64,000 bases of DNA from Coenobita brevimanus (taxonomy: Eukaryota; Arthropoda; Malacostraca; Decapoda; Coenobitidae): the NCBI GenBank assembly GCA_032717465.1, contig CM064681.1, positions 17,073,916 through 17,137,915 of the forward strand. Direction: 5' to 3'. A program made the position numbers and the translations under genes. Below the pieces are notes generated by a model. It searched no databases and was not told where the DNA came from. It saw only the letters and a program-made list of their open reading frames with translations. Below, piece after piece: positions 1 to 8,127 of the stretch. Every line of letters starts with the position of its first letter. Within the stretch, counting starts at the first letter, position 1.

Positions 1-180
1 TGTGGTTAAATGCTGAAGCATGGATGTGGAAGATACGCAGATTGGCCTGGGAGTAAGGTAGAGTCCCAGAGGACTGGAAGTCGGATATATTCATTCCCCT
101 GTACAAAGAAAAAAGGGAAAAAGAAGTGCGTGGGAATCATAGGGGCATTTGTCTTCATCGTGTACTAGGAAAAGTATATG
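1..180 (+). pseudogene. LINE-A copy 1, upstream piece (RTE-like reverse transcriptase)
   Basis: Conceptual translation matches the linker and first RT motifs of the better preserved LINE-A copy at 58709-61333: a segment reading LAWE-stop-GRVPEDWKS, then REKEV and GNHRGICL, then GKVYGR at the right edge. In-frame stops and a frameshift near position 25 show it is dead. The reading continues exactly at 10391 once the Gypsy element and one copy of its target duplication are removed, so this is the left half of one interrupted LINE. RT of this family copies its RNA at a nicked target. The EN domain lies outside the window to the left. Confidence 0.85.
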
Positions 181-185
181 GTAGG
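181..185. repeat. Left target site duplication of Gypsy-1 (gtagg)
   Basis: The pentamer gtagg directly precedes the LTR start at 186 and recurs at 10386-10390 directly after the other LTR. Joining the LINE sequence across one copy restores the LINE-A reading frame, which confirms the boundaries. Confidence 0.93.
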
Positions 186-2538
186 TGTTATGCTGGGTGT
201 TTCTAGTCCGACCTCTCGTCCTAAGAACACCAGCTACTGAGCGGGGTCCTCTTTCCGGACCGGAAGTAAAGCACCCACAAAGGAACAGGACATAAAAACC
301 AGGCAGTACACTTTAACACATCTATTACCTTAACTCTTACACCGTGACAATATACACAAAGAGATATTGGATATGTATAGAGACAGGAAACACAGTATTA
401 GCCTTTAATACAAATGGGTAGGATTACGCACACAATAGGTCACTCTTCACTTGTACAGGAATATTTGATGTTATTATTACAGTACCCGAATAATATTCCT
501 TGGCAGAGATGGCGTTTTATATACTGAGATCGTTTCACTAGTGAAGGACGTGACCAAGAGTGGGGGGAATGAATATTACCATAAGTGGGTAGGATGCGGG
601 TCGCGACACTCGCGAGAGTTGCTTAGTCACAGTAGCACTAGGGCACAAGTTTCTGATGAACCCCTCACGCCTCTGTTCTAACCCACGATTCCTATACGTC
701 CTCCTGTATATAGTTAGCGGTCTTTTCTGTTCTGCCAGGTATCGAGTCACTGTGCACTGAGTGTGACTATAGTCATTTATATATCACTTGGGCCTTTATT
801 CTGATATTTGTTACTGTACACTACTGTGTTGATTGTTCACTGTATTAGCCTTATTAGTGTCACTACATACCCGTATTTTCCTTGGGTATCACCTGCTGCG
901 CGTCCTGGGCGTGAGAGAGGGGTCCTATGGGGAGCTCTCCTGAAGGGGGCAGCACACTGTCCGTAGGGGCGTCACTGCCCGGGTGGTAGTCGTCATTGGG
1001 GTGCAGGGAGTCTCTCCGATCTGGGGGCCTCAACCTGGGAGGCGGCCCTCACACTGGGGCCGTGTCGGTGGGGTGCAGGGAGGCCCTCCGGTCTGGGGGC
1101 CTCGACCTGTGAGGTGGCCCTTGGAACTAGGGCCGAACAGCTGCAGGAGGCGGGCCTGGCGCCTCTGGCTCCGAGGAGAGAGCCTGGGTTGTCTAGGCCT
1201 GGGGGGGGGTGCTGGCCAGACCTGGGAGTCTGGGGACTGCGGCCGCCTACGGGAAGAAGTGTCGTCAGGGGTGATCTACGGCGTCGCCTCCGTTGGGTGT
1301 CCGTCAGGGACAGAGACCTCCCAGGGGTAGGTGGTAGGGCTTGGAATGGGCCACGCCACCACTCTGACAGCACCTCCGGGGAACTGCTCCTGTGGGGAGA
1401 CAAAGGGCGTCCCATGCAGGCGAGAGGAAAGGGGTTGGCCGCGCAAGGAACCTCCTGCTCCGGGAGAGCCTTCAGAGTCACGAATGAGGGGCGTACGGTG
1501 GCCGCTCCCTCCCCGTCACATATGGTGGCCGTGAACATGGTTTCGTGACTCCTAAGGCTCGCAGCTGAAGGGCGTATGGTGGTCGCTCCTTCCCCGTCAT
1601 GTACGGTGGCCGTGAACGTGGTGCTGCTCCCGAAAAAGGAAAAGGCAGGAGAGGGGTGCACAGGGGCAGCGCCCTCTCCGGTGCGTGCTGAGGCCATAGC
1701 CGAGGGTCTACTTACCCTTGCACGCACTGCAGCCGTTGCCGTGTGCCTGCCCACCTGCTGGGAAGTAACTGAAGGGCGTACAGTGGCCACTCCTTCCCCA
1801 TCACGTATGGTGGCCGTGAATGCGGTGTTACTCCCACAGGAGGAAAAGGCAGGAGAGGGGTGCACAGTGGCAGCGCCCTCTCTGGTACGTACTGAGGCCA
1901 TAGCCGAGGGTCTATCTACCTTTGTACGCACTAAGGCCGTAGCCGTGGGCCTGCCTGCCCTTCGGGAAGTAACTGAGGCATTACTCCCGTAGTAGGAGGT
2001 AATAGTGGATGAGGGGCGTACGGTGGCCTCTCCCTCCCCGTCACGTACGGTGGCTGTGATCGCGGTTCCACTATTCCTCTCTCTGCCAGTCGAGACACGT
2101 TGAATAACTAACGCCCCGAGGCCGTCCCCAGAGGTGGCTGTGACTGAGGGGCATACGGTGGCCACTCCCTCCCCTTTCACGTACGGTGGCTGTGATGATG
2201 GTGTCACAGGGGGAAACAACTGAAGGGCGTACAGTGACCGCTCCTTCCCCAGTACGTACGGTTGGCGTACCGCAGTGTTCCCTGGGACTGACTCTGGATC
2301 AGCCCCACCCCGAACCTGCTGAGGGTTGCCCCGCCTGCAGGGTCGTTGCCTCTTGCTGCTCACCTGGTGTTGTGACAGTTGCGGGGAAGAGGGGCTCTGG
2401 AGATAGGTGTCCTGGTGACCCTCTTGTCCTGGGTCACTAACCCTGCTGTGGTGTCCTCCTGAGGTGGTGGTGTGGTGGTGGCTTGGTGGTGGGGTGGGGG
2501 GTGGCGGGGTGAGTGGTCCGGCGGCGGCAGGTATTTTA
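186..2538 (-). repeat. 3' LTR of Gypsy-1 (2353 bp)
   Basis: Matches 8128-10385 along its length. In element orientation it begins TAAAATACC and ends GCATAACA. The part near the element's LTR start is G/T-rich on the + strand (2400-2538). The middle (about 1480-2260) is a degenerate tandem array in which a gtacggtggcc-type core recurs roughly ten times with an 84-bp period and an internal half-period. The part distal to the element's start (186-900) is AT-richer and would hold the transcript end. Being identical by descent with the other LTR, the differences between them measure age. Confidence 0.93.
993..2363 (-). CDS. Repetitive open reading frame inside the Gypsy-1 3' LTR (456 codons)
   Basis: An uninterrupted 456-codon frame in the sense direction of the element lies wholly within the LTR. 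Residues about 60-310 contain a 27-28 residue repeat of the form TATVRDGEGAATVRPS plus a variable Ser/Thr-rich spacer. The repeat is followed by a non-repeated part with EVPC, LSPHRSSSPE and an Arg-rich run, then a Pro-rich end. I recognise no domain. The equivalent frame in Gypsy-2 (43331-43876) has the same repeat unit and the same EVPC and LSPH anchors, so the frame is shared by two diverged elements. It might be a real accessory protein, or only a GC-rich 84-bp DNA repeat, which keeps frame automatically because 84 is divisible by three. Expression is unproven. Confidence 0.45.
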   Translation of the reverse strand: MSSKRQRPCRRGNPQQVRGGADPESVPGNTAVRQPYVLGKERSLYALQLFPPVTPSSQPPYVKGEGVATVCPSVTATSGDGLGALVIQRVSTGRERNSGTAITATVRDGEGEATVRPSSTITSYYGSNASVTSRRAGRPTATALVRTKVDRPSAMASVRTREGAATVHPSPAFSSCGSNTAFTATIRDGEGVATVRPSVTSQQVGRHTATAAVRARVSRPSAMASARTGEGAAPVHPSPAFSFFGSSTTFTATVHDGEGATTIRPSAASLRSHETMFTATICDGEGAATVRPSFVTLKALPEQEVPCAANPFPLACMGRPLSPHRSSSPEVLSEWWRGPFQALPPTPGRSLSLTDTQRRRRRRSPLTTLLPVGGRSPQTPRSGQHPPPGLDNPGSLLGARGARPASCSCSALVPRATSQVEAPRPEGLPAPHRHGPSVRAASQVEAPRSERLPAPQ

Positions 2539-2793
2539 CCACCCTCAGTACCGAAAAAGTCATGGCTCCGTGACTGGAGGTGGTATGTTGTGGTGGTGGA
2601 TGTTTGGTGGGCCGGGGTGAGGTGTCGGAGGAAGTTGGTCCAGTGGTGGTGGGGTTCGGCTCTCGGTGTGGGTTAAGAGTAAGCCGGAGGGAGGATGGGC
2701 GGTTTGTCCAGTGGAGGATCCGGAGAAGCTGGTGTGTTGCCCTGAGCCTGACCTGTGGGCGGTCGTGGGGCTGCCAGTGGATTCGTTCAATGC

Positions 2794-3910
2794 TCATCTC
2801 TGGTGGTTGTGCTTGGTGCGGAGGTAGGACTCGGATGCTGGTGAGTGAGGGGAGTGTGGGGTTTTTATGAGGTCTGGGTGGGTGGGAGGAGCATTGTACT
2901 TTGGGGAATTGGGATTTGGGGAGATTCCATTTTGCGTGGTGGAGGTGTAGGGTGATGGGGGCAGTGTTTGGGGTGGGGGTGTGTTGGGATGGTGAGTGGG
3001 GGGTCTTGTGGGTGGTGGGTGGTGGGGTTGGGGTGTACCTGGAGGGTGGGCATGACCCGATCTGGTGGTGGTGGTGGTGAGGGTGGATGTTGGTGGTGAG
3101 GGTGGATGTTGGTGGTGAAGGTGGACGAGCTCGTGGTGGTGAGGGGGAATGGCTGGGGGCGGGTGGGGTAGCGGGAGGGGGTGAGGTGTGTCGTGTGTAG
3201 TGAGAATGGCCGTGGGGTAAGAGGGGTGTAGGTGGGCGGGCTGCGGGTTCACGTGGTGGAGTGGTTGCACGTGGTGGGTTGGAAGGTGGTGTAGTGGGTG
3301 GGGTGGTGTACTGGTTGTTGTGAGGTGGGGTGATTGCACGGGGTGGGCTGGAGGGTGGTGCAGTGGGTGGGTGGTGCTTTGGCGGTTGTGCGGGTGGTCT
3401 GTGATGGGTGAGGGTGGCGTGGTGGTGTTGGGCTTTGGTTGGCTAAGTTGGTGTGGTGGAGGGTGCGTTGTGAGCGGTGAGGGCGGTGGTGCAGGATCTG
3501 GTGGTAGAGAGAGGGGGTTAGGTGTGGGTTGGTCAGGGGCGGGGTTGTGCGGTTGGAGGTTGGTGTCGTCGTGGGAGGTTGGGGAGGTGGGGGTGGGTGA
3601 GGTGGGAGGCGGCGTGCTCATGGGGGATGTGGAGGGTGGGGGTGAGAAGGAGTAGGAGTAGGAGTCGGGGGGGGTAATTCTGGGAAGACGCCGATGGGCC
3701 ATGTGTGCGTGGAGAGGTGCGTGGCGCGCGGTTGTGGTGGTGGTCATTGTTGGAGGGGTGGAAGGGGCGCACGTGGTGGTTTCGGTAGGTGCGTGGTTGT
3801 CCGTGGTGATTTATGACAACCTGGTAAGGGTTAGGGATCCTGATAATTTTGAAGGGGCCATCAAACCTGGGGGAAGTCTTGGTGGGGATGGGCAGGTGTG
3901 CAACCGCCAC
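2794..3910 (-). pseudogene. Gypsy-1 integrase C-terminal (GPY/F) module and Pro/His/Thr-rich tail
   Basis: The frame starting near 3910 contains RFDGPFKI followed by INHHGQPRTYRNHHVRPFH, the GPY/F-type module at the integrase C-terminus of many Gypsy elements, which binds DNA non-specifically. After it, in a shifted frame down to 2794, comes about 300 residues of extremely Pro-, His-, Thr- and Ser-rich sequence, open for 317 codons. The tail's function is unknown. Gypsy-2 has the same layout at 48580-49645. No transmembrane segment or signal peptide is evident, so I do not call it an envelope gene. The frameshift between the module and the tail means a continuous protein is not encoded now. 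Confidence 0.7.
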
Positions 3911-4204
3911 TGAGTTGCCCGGGTTGTAGGGGTTGGAGGGGTTGGTGTCTGGAGCAAGGGCTTGTTGGGATTGGAGGTGGTGGAGGCGTCGTTTGAGGTG
4001 GTGGAGGGGGTCGGTAGAGGAGGGAGGGGTTGGGGGGTGTAGGTGGTGGCAGAGGGGTATGAGGAGTGGGGATTCCCCAAATACTCGCTCGTGGGGGGGT
4101 TATGCCATCGTCTCGTGGGCAGGTACTAAGCCCCCATTGAACAATTTTGACATGGGCGGGCCAATCGTCATTGCCTGTCTGCAGGATTCTGGTCCTGACT
4201 TGAT

Positions 4205-4860
4205 TTAGGAGGGACCGATGACTCCTCTTGCATACACTGTTACCTTGGGGCTGGTAGTGGGATGAGTGGGAGATTCGGTAGCCGAATATTTTGGCAAGTT
4301 CTTCACAGACTTTTCCTGTGAATTCAGGGGCATTATCCGAGTGTAGGACTTGTGGGATGCCGAAATAAGGGAAGACATGGTGGACCAGGGCATCGGCGAC
4401 TGCTACGGCATTGTGATCTTTGGCAGGGCAAGCGATGACGAATTTTGAGTAGACGTCAACGAACGTGATGATATATTTGTATCCTGCTTTTGGTGTGAGG
4501 GGGCCGACAACATCGAGGGAAAGCAGCTGTCACGGTTTTTGTGCAGTTAATTTGCCTGAGGGGCCAGGGGTGTGCGTAATGTCTTTCCCTAAAGCATAGG
4601 CGCAGCATGTTTGGATGATGTTTTTAGCAATGGTGGATGGGTTGGCTGTCCAGTACATGTCAGAGAACGCCTGTAACAGCTTTTTGGTGCCGAGGTGGAT
4701 GCCGTTGTTGGCGTGGAGGTGTACCATAGCGTCATGAGCCGAGGTGAGGTCGAGGATGATGTGGCCATCTGCATCGTACAGGTGGTCGCCGTGGAGGTGT
4801 AGCCTGGCGAATGTGCATGGCGGGATCCAGGTAGGGCACTCTTTGTCTTTCCACATATGA
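4205..4860 (-). pseudogene. Gypsy-1 integrase zinc-binding and catalytic core (degenerate)
   Basis: Residues encoded from 4856 downward carry the HHCC-type N-terminal region (DAMVHLHANNGIHLGTKKL and then TCCAYALGK). The second cysteine position has become Tyr, where Gypsy-2 reads CWAC. After an in-frame TGA near 4530 the core continues as LDVVGPL (first Asp), LHSDNAPEF (second Asp) and a QPQGNSVCK stretch in which the expected catalytic Glu is Lys. Integrase joins LTR-ended cDNA to chromosomal DNA, and this copy could not. Part of the core is open only in another frame. The missing Glu follows a C, so its loss fits a CpG-to-CpA transition. Confidence 0.85.
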
Positions 4861-4950
4861 ATTAGGTCTGGTTTTGGGCAGACGGTGTTGATGGGTAGGC
4901 GAGAGAGGGCGTCGGCGTTAGTGTAGAGCTTGCCTGGCCGGTATGAGATT

Positions 4951-6270
4951 TCAAAATTCGAGAGCTTCCCGCCATCGAATGAGTTGGGCGTTGTTAGTAT
5001 TGGACTGGCGTAGCCATTGCAGTGATTGGTGATCTGTGATGATGGCTACGTGGGTGCCGGAGATGTAGGAACGGAAGTACTCTAGAGCCCAGATTATACC
5101 GAGGCACTTGCGTTTGGTGGCCACATAATTTTGCTCGGCTTGATTTAGAGTGCGGTTGGCGCAGGTGATGATGTGTTCGCACCAATGTTGTACTTGCGCG
5201 AGGACAGCCCCTATGGCCATGAGGGAAACGTTAGTATACAGACGGAAAGGGAGGTTGTAGTCTGGGAAAGCGATGACGGGTGCTGAAATCAGTTTGGATT
5301 TGAGGTTGTTGAATGCGGTCTTTCTGGTTTCGGTCCAGGCAAACGGTTCGCCCTTTTTTGTCAGCTCATGCAGTGGTTTGGCTATGTCTGCAAACCCTTT
5401 CACGAACCGTCGGTAGTATGACGTAAGGCCTAGGAAGGCCCTGGTTTCGTGGACGTCTCGTGGTAGAGGGATTTCGGCAATGGCATGCAGTTTGTCGGGG
5501 TCAGGTGATATGCCCTCGGCTCCGATCACGTGTCCTAGGAAGGAGACGGATCGTTCGGCTAGGACGCATTTTGTTGGCTTGAGTTTGAGGCCTGCCTGGC
5601 GGATATGTAGGAACACCTGTTTGAGGCAGTGGAGGTGGTTGGCCCAGGTGTGGCTAAAGACGATGACGTCGTCTAGGTAGGCCAGGCAGATTTCCCAGGT
5701 TAAACCGCTTAGTATGGATTCCATCAGATGGGAGAACGTGGCCGGGGCGTTACAGAGTCCGAATGGGAGGACATTGAATTTGTAGTGTTTCCCATTTGAG
5801 GTCGAGAGGGCGGTCTTTTGTTTGTCATCTGGGTGAATGGGGACCTGCCAGTACCTCGATTGCAGGTCGAGGGTGGGGAACCAGGTGGAGCTGTGCAAGG
5901 AGTCAAGGGAGTCGTCAATTCGGGGTAGGGGTATGGCGTCCTTGATGGTGACATCATTTACTCTGCGGTAATCAATGCAGAATCGCATGTTTCTGTCTTT
6001 TTTTCTCACGAGTACGACGGGGGACGACCATGGGCTGGTGGAGTTGGAGATAACGCCGGCATCAAGCATGTCCTGGACCTGCCGGTCTTCCTCTGCTCGC
6101 CGCTTAGGGTTTTTGCGGCGAGATGGTTGGCGAATGGGTGGTCCGGTCGTGTGTATCTCGTAACTGAGGTAAGTGGTGTGGCTGAGGTCTGTTGGGCCAG
6201 ATAAGAATAGGTCCTGGAAGTCCAGGAGTAATTGTCGGAGGCTGTTGGTTTGGGAAGGGGATAGGTGCAC
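4951..6270 (-). CDS. Gypsy-1 reverse transcriptase and RNase H (439-codon open part of pol)
   Basis: The longest intact coding block of the element. Residues about 80-260 hold the RT: WSSPVVLVRKKD, CIDYRRVND, PTLDLQSRYWQ (motif A Asp), FGLCNAPATF, and LAYLDDVIVF with the catalytic Asp pair intact. LGLTSYYRRFV marks the connection region. RNase H follows (RLYTNVSLMAIGA, NQAEQNYVATKRKCLGIIWAL, ITDHQSLQWL). The first RNase H catalytic Asp of the usual YTDAS motif is Asn here. The frame breaks near 4953, and a recognisable continuation (EISYRPGK, ADALSRLP) follows in another frame. This enzyme copies element RNA into DNA in a virus-like particle. RT residues look functional but the polyprotein is broken on both sides. 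Confidence 0.95.
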   Translation of the reverse strand: MHLSPSQTNSLRQLLLDFQDLFLSGPTDLSHTTYLSYEIHTTGPPIRQPSRRKNPKRRAEEDRQVQDMLDAGVISNSTSPWSSPVVLVRKKDRNMRFCIDYRRVNDVTIKDAIPLPRIDDSLDSLHSSTWFPTLDLQSRYWQVPIHPDDKQKTALSTSNGKHYKFNVLPFGLCNAPATFSHLMESILSGLTWEICLAYLDDVIVFSHTWANHLHCLKQVFLHIRQAGLKLKPTKCVLAERSVSFLGHVIGAEGISPDPDKLHAIAEIPLPRDVHETRAFLGLTSYYRRFVKGFADIAKPLHELTKKGEPFAWTETRKTAFNNLKSKLISAPVIAFPDYNLPFRLYTNVSLMAIGAVLAQVQHWCEHIITCANRTLNQAEQNYVATKRKCLGIIWALEYFRSYISGTHVAIITDHQSLQWLRQSNTNNAQLIRWREALEF

Positions 6271-6669
6271 GGGTAGGTCCTGCAGGGTTAGATGGTGAGA
6301 AGGTGGTGCATGACATGGCTTGCTTTCTCCGTGTCGCCAATGATGAGTCCTCTAGGTAGTGTTAGTGGTGTTGTGGTGAGGTTAGCGATACGGATCGCTT
6401 GGGCCTGAGGGGGGAAGAAAGGTGGGGGATACTAGACAGGAGGAGAGCGGTCCGGTAGTTAGGGATGGGGAGAAAAGGTTGGAGGCACCGGAGGGTCTGT
6501 TTAGTTCCACCCAAGCTTCGTGATGGGGCAGGATGGTGATGGTGGAGGCAGGGAAAGATGGGGAGGTGGTTGGTATGGGTGGGGGGTGGATGGGGATGGG
6601 GAGTGGGGGAGTGGTGTGTTGGGTGAGGTTGGGGTGGTGTTGCATGTGCAGAGGTGTTGGAGGACGTGA

Positions 6670-7165
6670 GTGTTAGGGGAAGGTGTGTGTGTGGGGGGGG
6701 TTTGTGGGTGTTGGTGTTGGTGTTGTTTTGTTGTACTTTTTTTTTTTCTTTTTTGTTTCTGGGGGAGGGGGCTGGACTGAAGTGAAGACGGCGTTGATAA
6801 CAGTCGATCTTGGTGCAGAGTTTTTGAAGGAGGTCCAGCCCAAGGTGTCCGTCATACTGATGGCATGTGGAGTCAAATATGATGAAAGGGTGAGTGGTGG
6901 AGACTTGTTGATGGGTGTCGGTCCGAAGGGCCCGGGTTTCCCCATGGATAGGCAGGGGGCCATCCCCCGTGTCTACGAGGTTGGCTGAGGTGGGGAGAAG
7001 GGGGCCAAAAGCGGAAGTGTGACGGGAGTAGAAGTGAGAGTACAGTCATGACCTGGCAGCTCCCATGTCCACCAGTAGTCTAGCCTTGACCCCGTTCAGG
7101 CGAATTTGGTCGTAGACTGGGGGTCTGTAGTGATGTGAGGTGGCTCCCGCCACCGTGGGGAGGTG
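6670..7165 (-). pseudogene. Gypsy-1 aspartic protease region (degenerate)
   Basis: Between gag and RT a conceptual translation reads YRPPVYDQIRLNGVKARLL, then VDMGAARS and a stop, then IHGE, FIIFDSTC and DGHLGLDLLQK. This matches the retropepsin layout: active-site loop (usually D-T/S-G, here D-M-G), flap region, and the terminal G-L-D-L/I-L motif. Gypsy-2 gives the same series of anchors. A TGA directly follows the active site and the frame is lost at an A-rich run near 6740. The enzyme would have cleaved the Gag-Pol polyprotein. From 6280 to 6670 the spacer to RT is Pro-rich and unalignable by eye. Confidence 0.75.
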
Positions 7166-7176
7166 CGGGGGAGAGC

Positions 7177-8061
7177 CTAAAAATCCATCAGCTGAGTGAT
7201 GATGTGGTCATCATGCTCCTTGTCGTCTGGTCCTGGGTAGACTGAAGACCGGCCATCATCTTCCTGGGCGTCGTCCTCCAGAGAGGATACCTTCCTGCAC
7301 CCCTGAGTAAAGGCTCTGTGTCTGTTTGCTTTGAGTTGTTCCCTAATGTCGTGCAGGGGGCAGGTGCGACTGCAGGCCGTGAATTCCCAGGGATTAATAG
7401 AGATGAGGTTGTCCTGGTCCCTGGGATTGGGGCGCCTTCTCTGTGGGTGAGCCCTGGGAATCGTTGGAGACTGGTCCGTGGTGGGTGGGTGGGGCGATGG
7501 TTTGATTTTTGGTGGTGGAGTTTTGGTGGTGGGGAATTTCCTCACCACGTGTATGGGTTGCGGTGTGGGATGGGCGGCGAGGAGGCGTCGGACGAATTGT
7601 AGGACTTGATCCAAATTCCCCGAGGGATCGTAGATGGTGAAATGCTCCCTGACTGTGCTAGGGAGAACTCTCAGCAGGGCGTTGAAGGTGTGCAAATCCC
7701 GAGTATTTGTGGTTGCGTCGGGATAAGTGGCGGTGACGAGGCGCTGTGCCTGGACGAAAGTGTTGTCCAAGTTACCGTCATAGGCAAGAGCGTCGAGCTG
7801 AGAGAGAGCAACAACTCTCCCCATAGAAGGCATAACAGCCTGTTTCACAATTTGGGCGAATTGCTCCCATGTTAGTTCTGGGAAGACTTTTGTTGCGACA
7901 GTGGCGATTATTTTTCCCAGGTTAAGTAGAGTGATGGCTATCTTTTCTCTGTCAGAGTCGAACCCGATATCTAAAAGTGGTTTGACCATATCCAAATAAA
8001 TATCTATGTCATATTGCTCCGGGTTGAATTTTGGCAATTGGGTGTGAGGTTTGGCTGCCAT
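7177..8061 (-). CDS. Gypsy-1 gag-like structural protein (294 aa)
   Basis: Intact 294-codon frame starting 66 bases inside the 5' LTR edge, the usual gag position. The start is supported by conservation of MAAKPH and the following PKF-PEQYDI stretch with Gypsy-2 (44512). Residues 1-150 are mostly helical in character and resemble a capsid domain (VKPLLDIGF, LTWEQFAQIV, LRVLPSTVREHF). A basic Pro-rich linker follows, then a CSRTCPLH cluster (C-x3-C-x2-H), which is not the classical CCHC knuckle but is conserved in Gypsy-2, and an acidic C-terminus ending in LMDF. It would assemble the retrotransposon particle. It has no internal stops, unlike the rest of the element. Confidence 0.85.
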   Translation of the reverse strand: MAAKPHTQLPKFNPEQYDIDIYLDMVKPLLDIGFDSDREKIAITLLNLGKIIATVATKVFPELTWEQFAQIVKQAVMPSMGRVVALSQLDALAYDGNLDNTFVQAQRLVTATYPDATTNTRDLHTFNALLRVLPSTVREHFTIYDPSGNLDQVLQFVRRLLAAHPTPQPIHVVRKFPTTKTPPPKIKPSPHPPTTDQSPTIPRAHPQRRRPNPRDQDNLISINPWEFTACSRTCPLHDIREQLKANRHRAFTQGCRKVSSLEDDAQEDDGRSSVYPGPDDKEHDDHIITQLMDF

Positions 8062-8110
8062 TGTGCAAGTTTCCTTTTATCGTTCCTCCATGCTTTATTC
8101 GGATCCAGAA

Positions 8111-8126
8111 CCACCGCTGGCCACCA
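8111..8126 (-). promoter_or_regulatory. Gypsy-1 primer-binding site candidate
   Basis: In element orientation the sequence one base after the 5' LTR reads TGGTGGCCAGCGGTGG, beginning with the TGG that pairs with a tRNA CCA end. Gypsy-2 has TGGTGGCCAGTGGTGG in the same place. The implied tRNA 3' end is GGCCACCA. I cannot assign the tRNA with certainty. Confidence 0.6.
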
Positions 8127-8127
8127 G

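Noticed and set aside
3320..3655. Open frames on the + strand across the Gypsy-1 Pro/His tail
   Set aside because: Gly/Val/Trp-rich mirror of the GT-rich complement of the real minus-strand tail; no motif.
2794..3747. Envelope-like gene of an errantivirus-type element
   Set aside because: No signal peptide, transmembrane helix or furin-like site; composition is low-complexity Pro/His/Thr.
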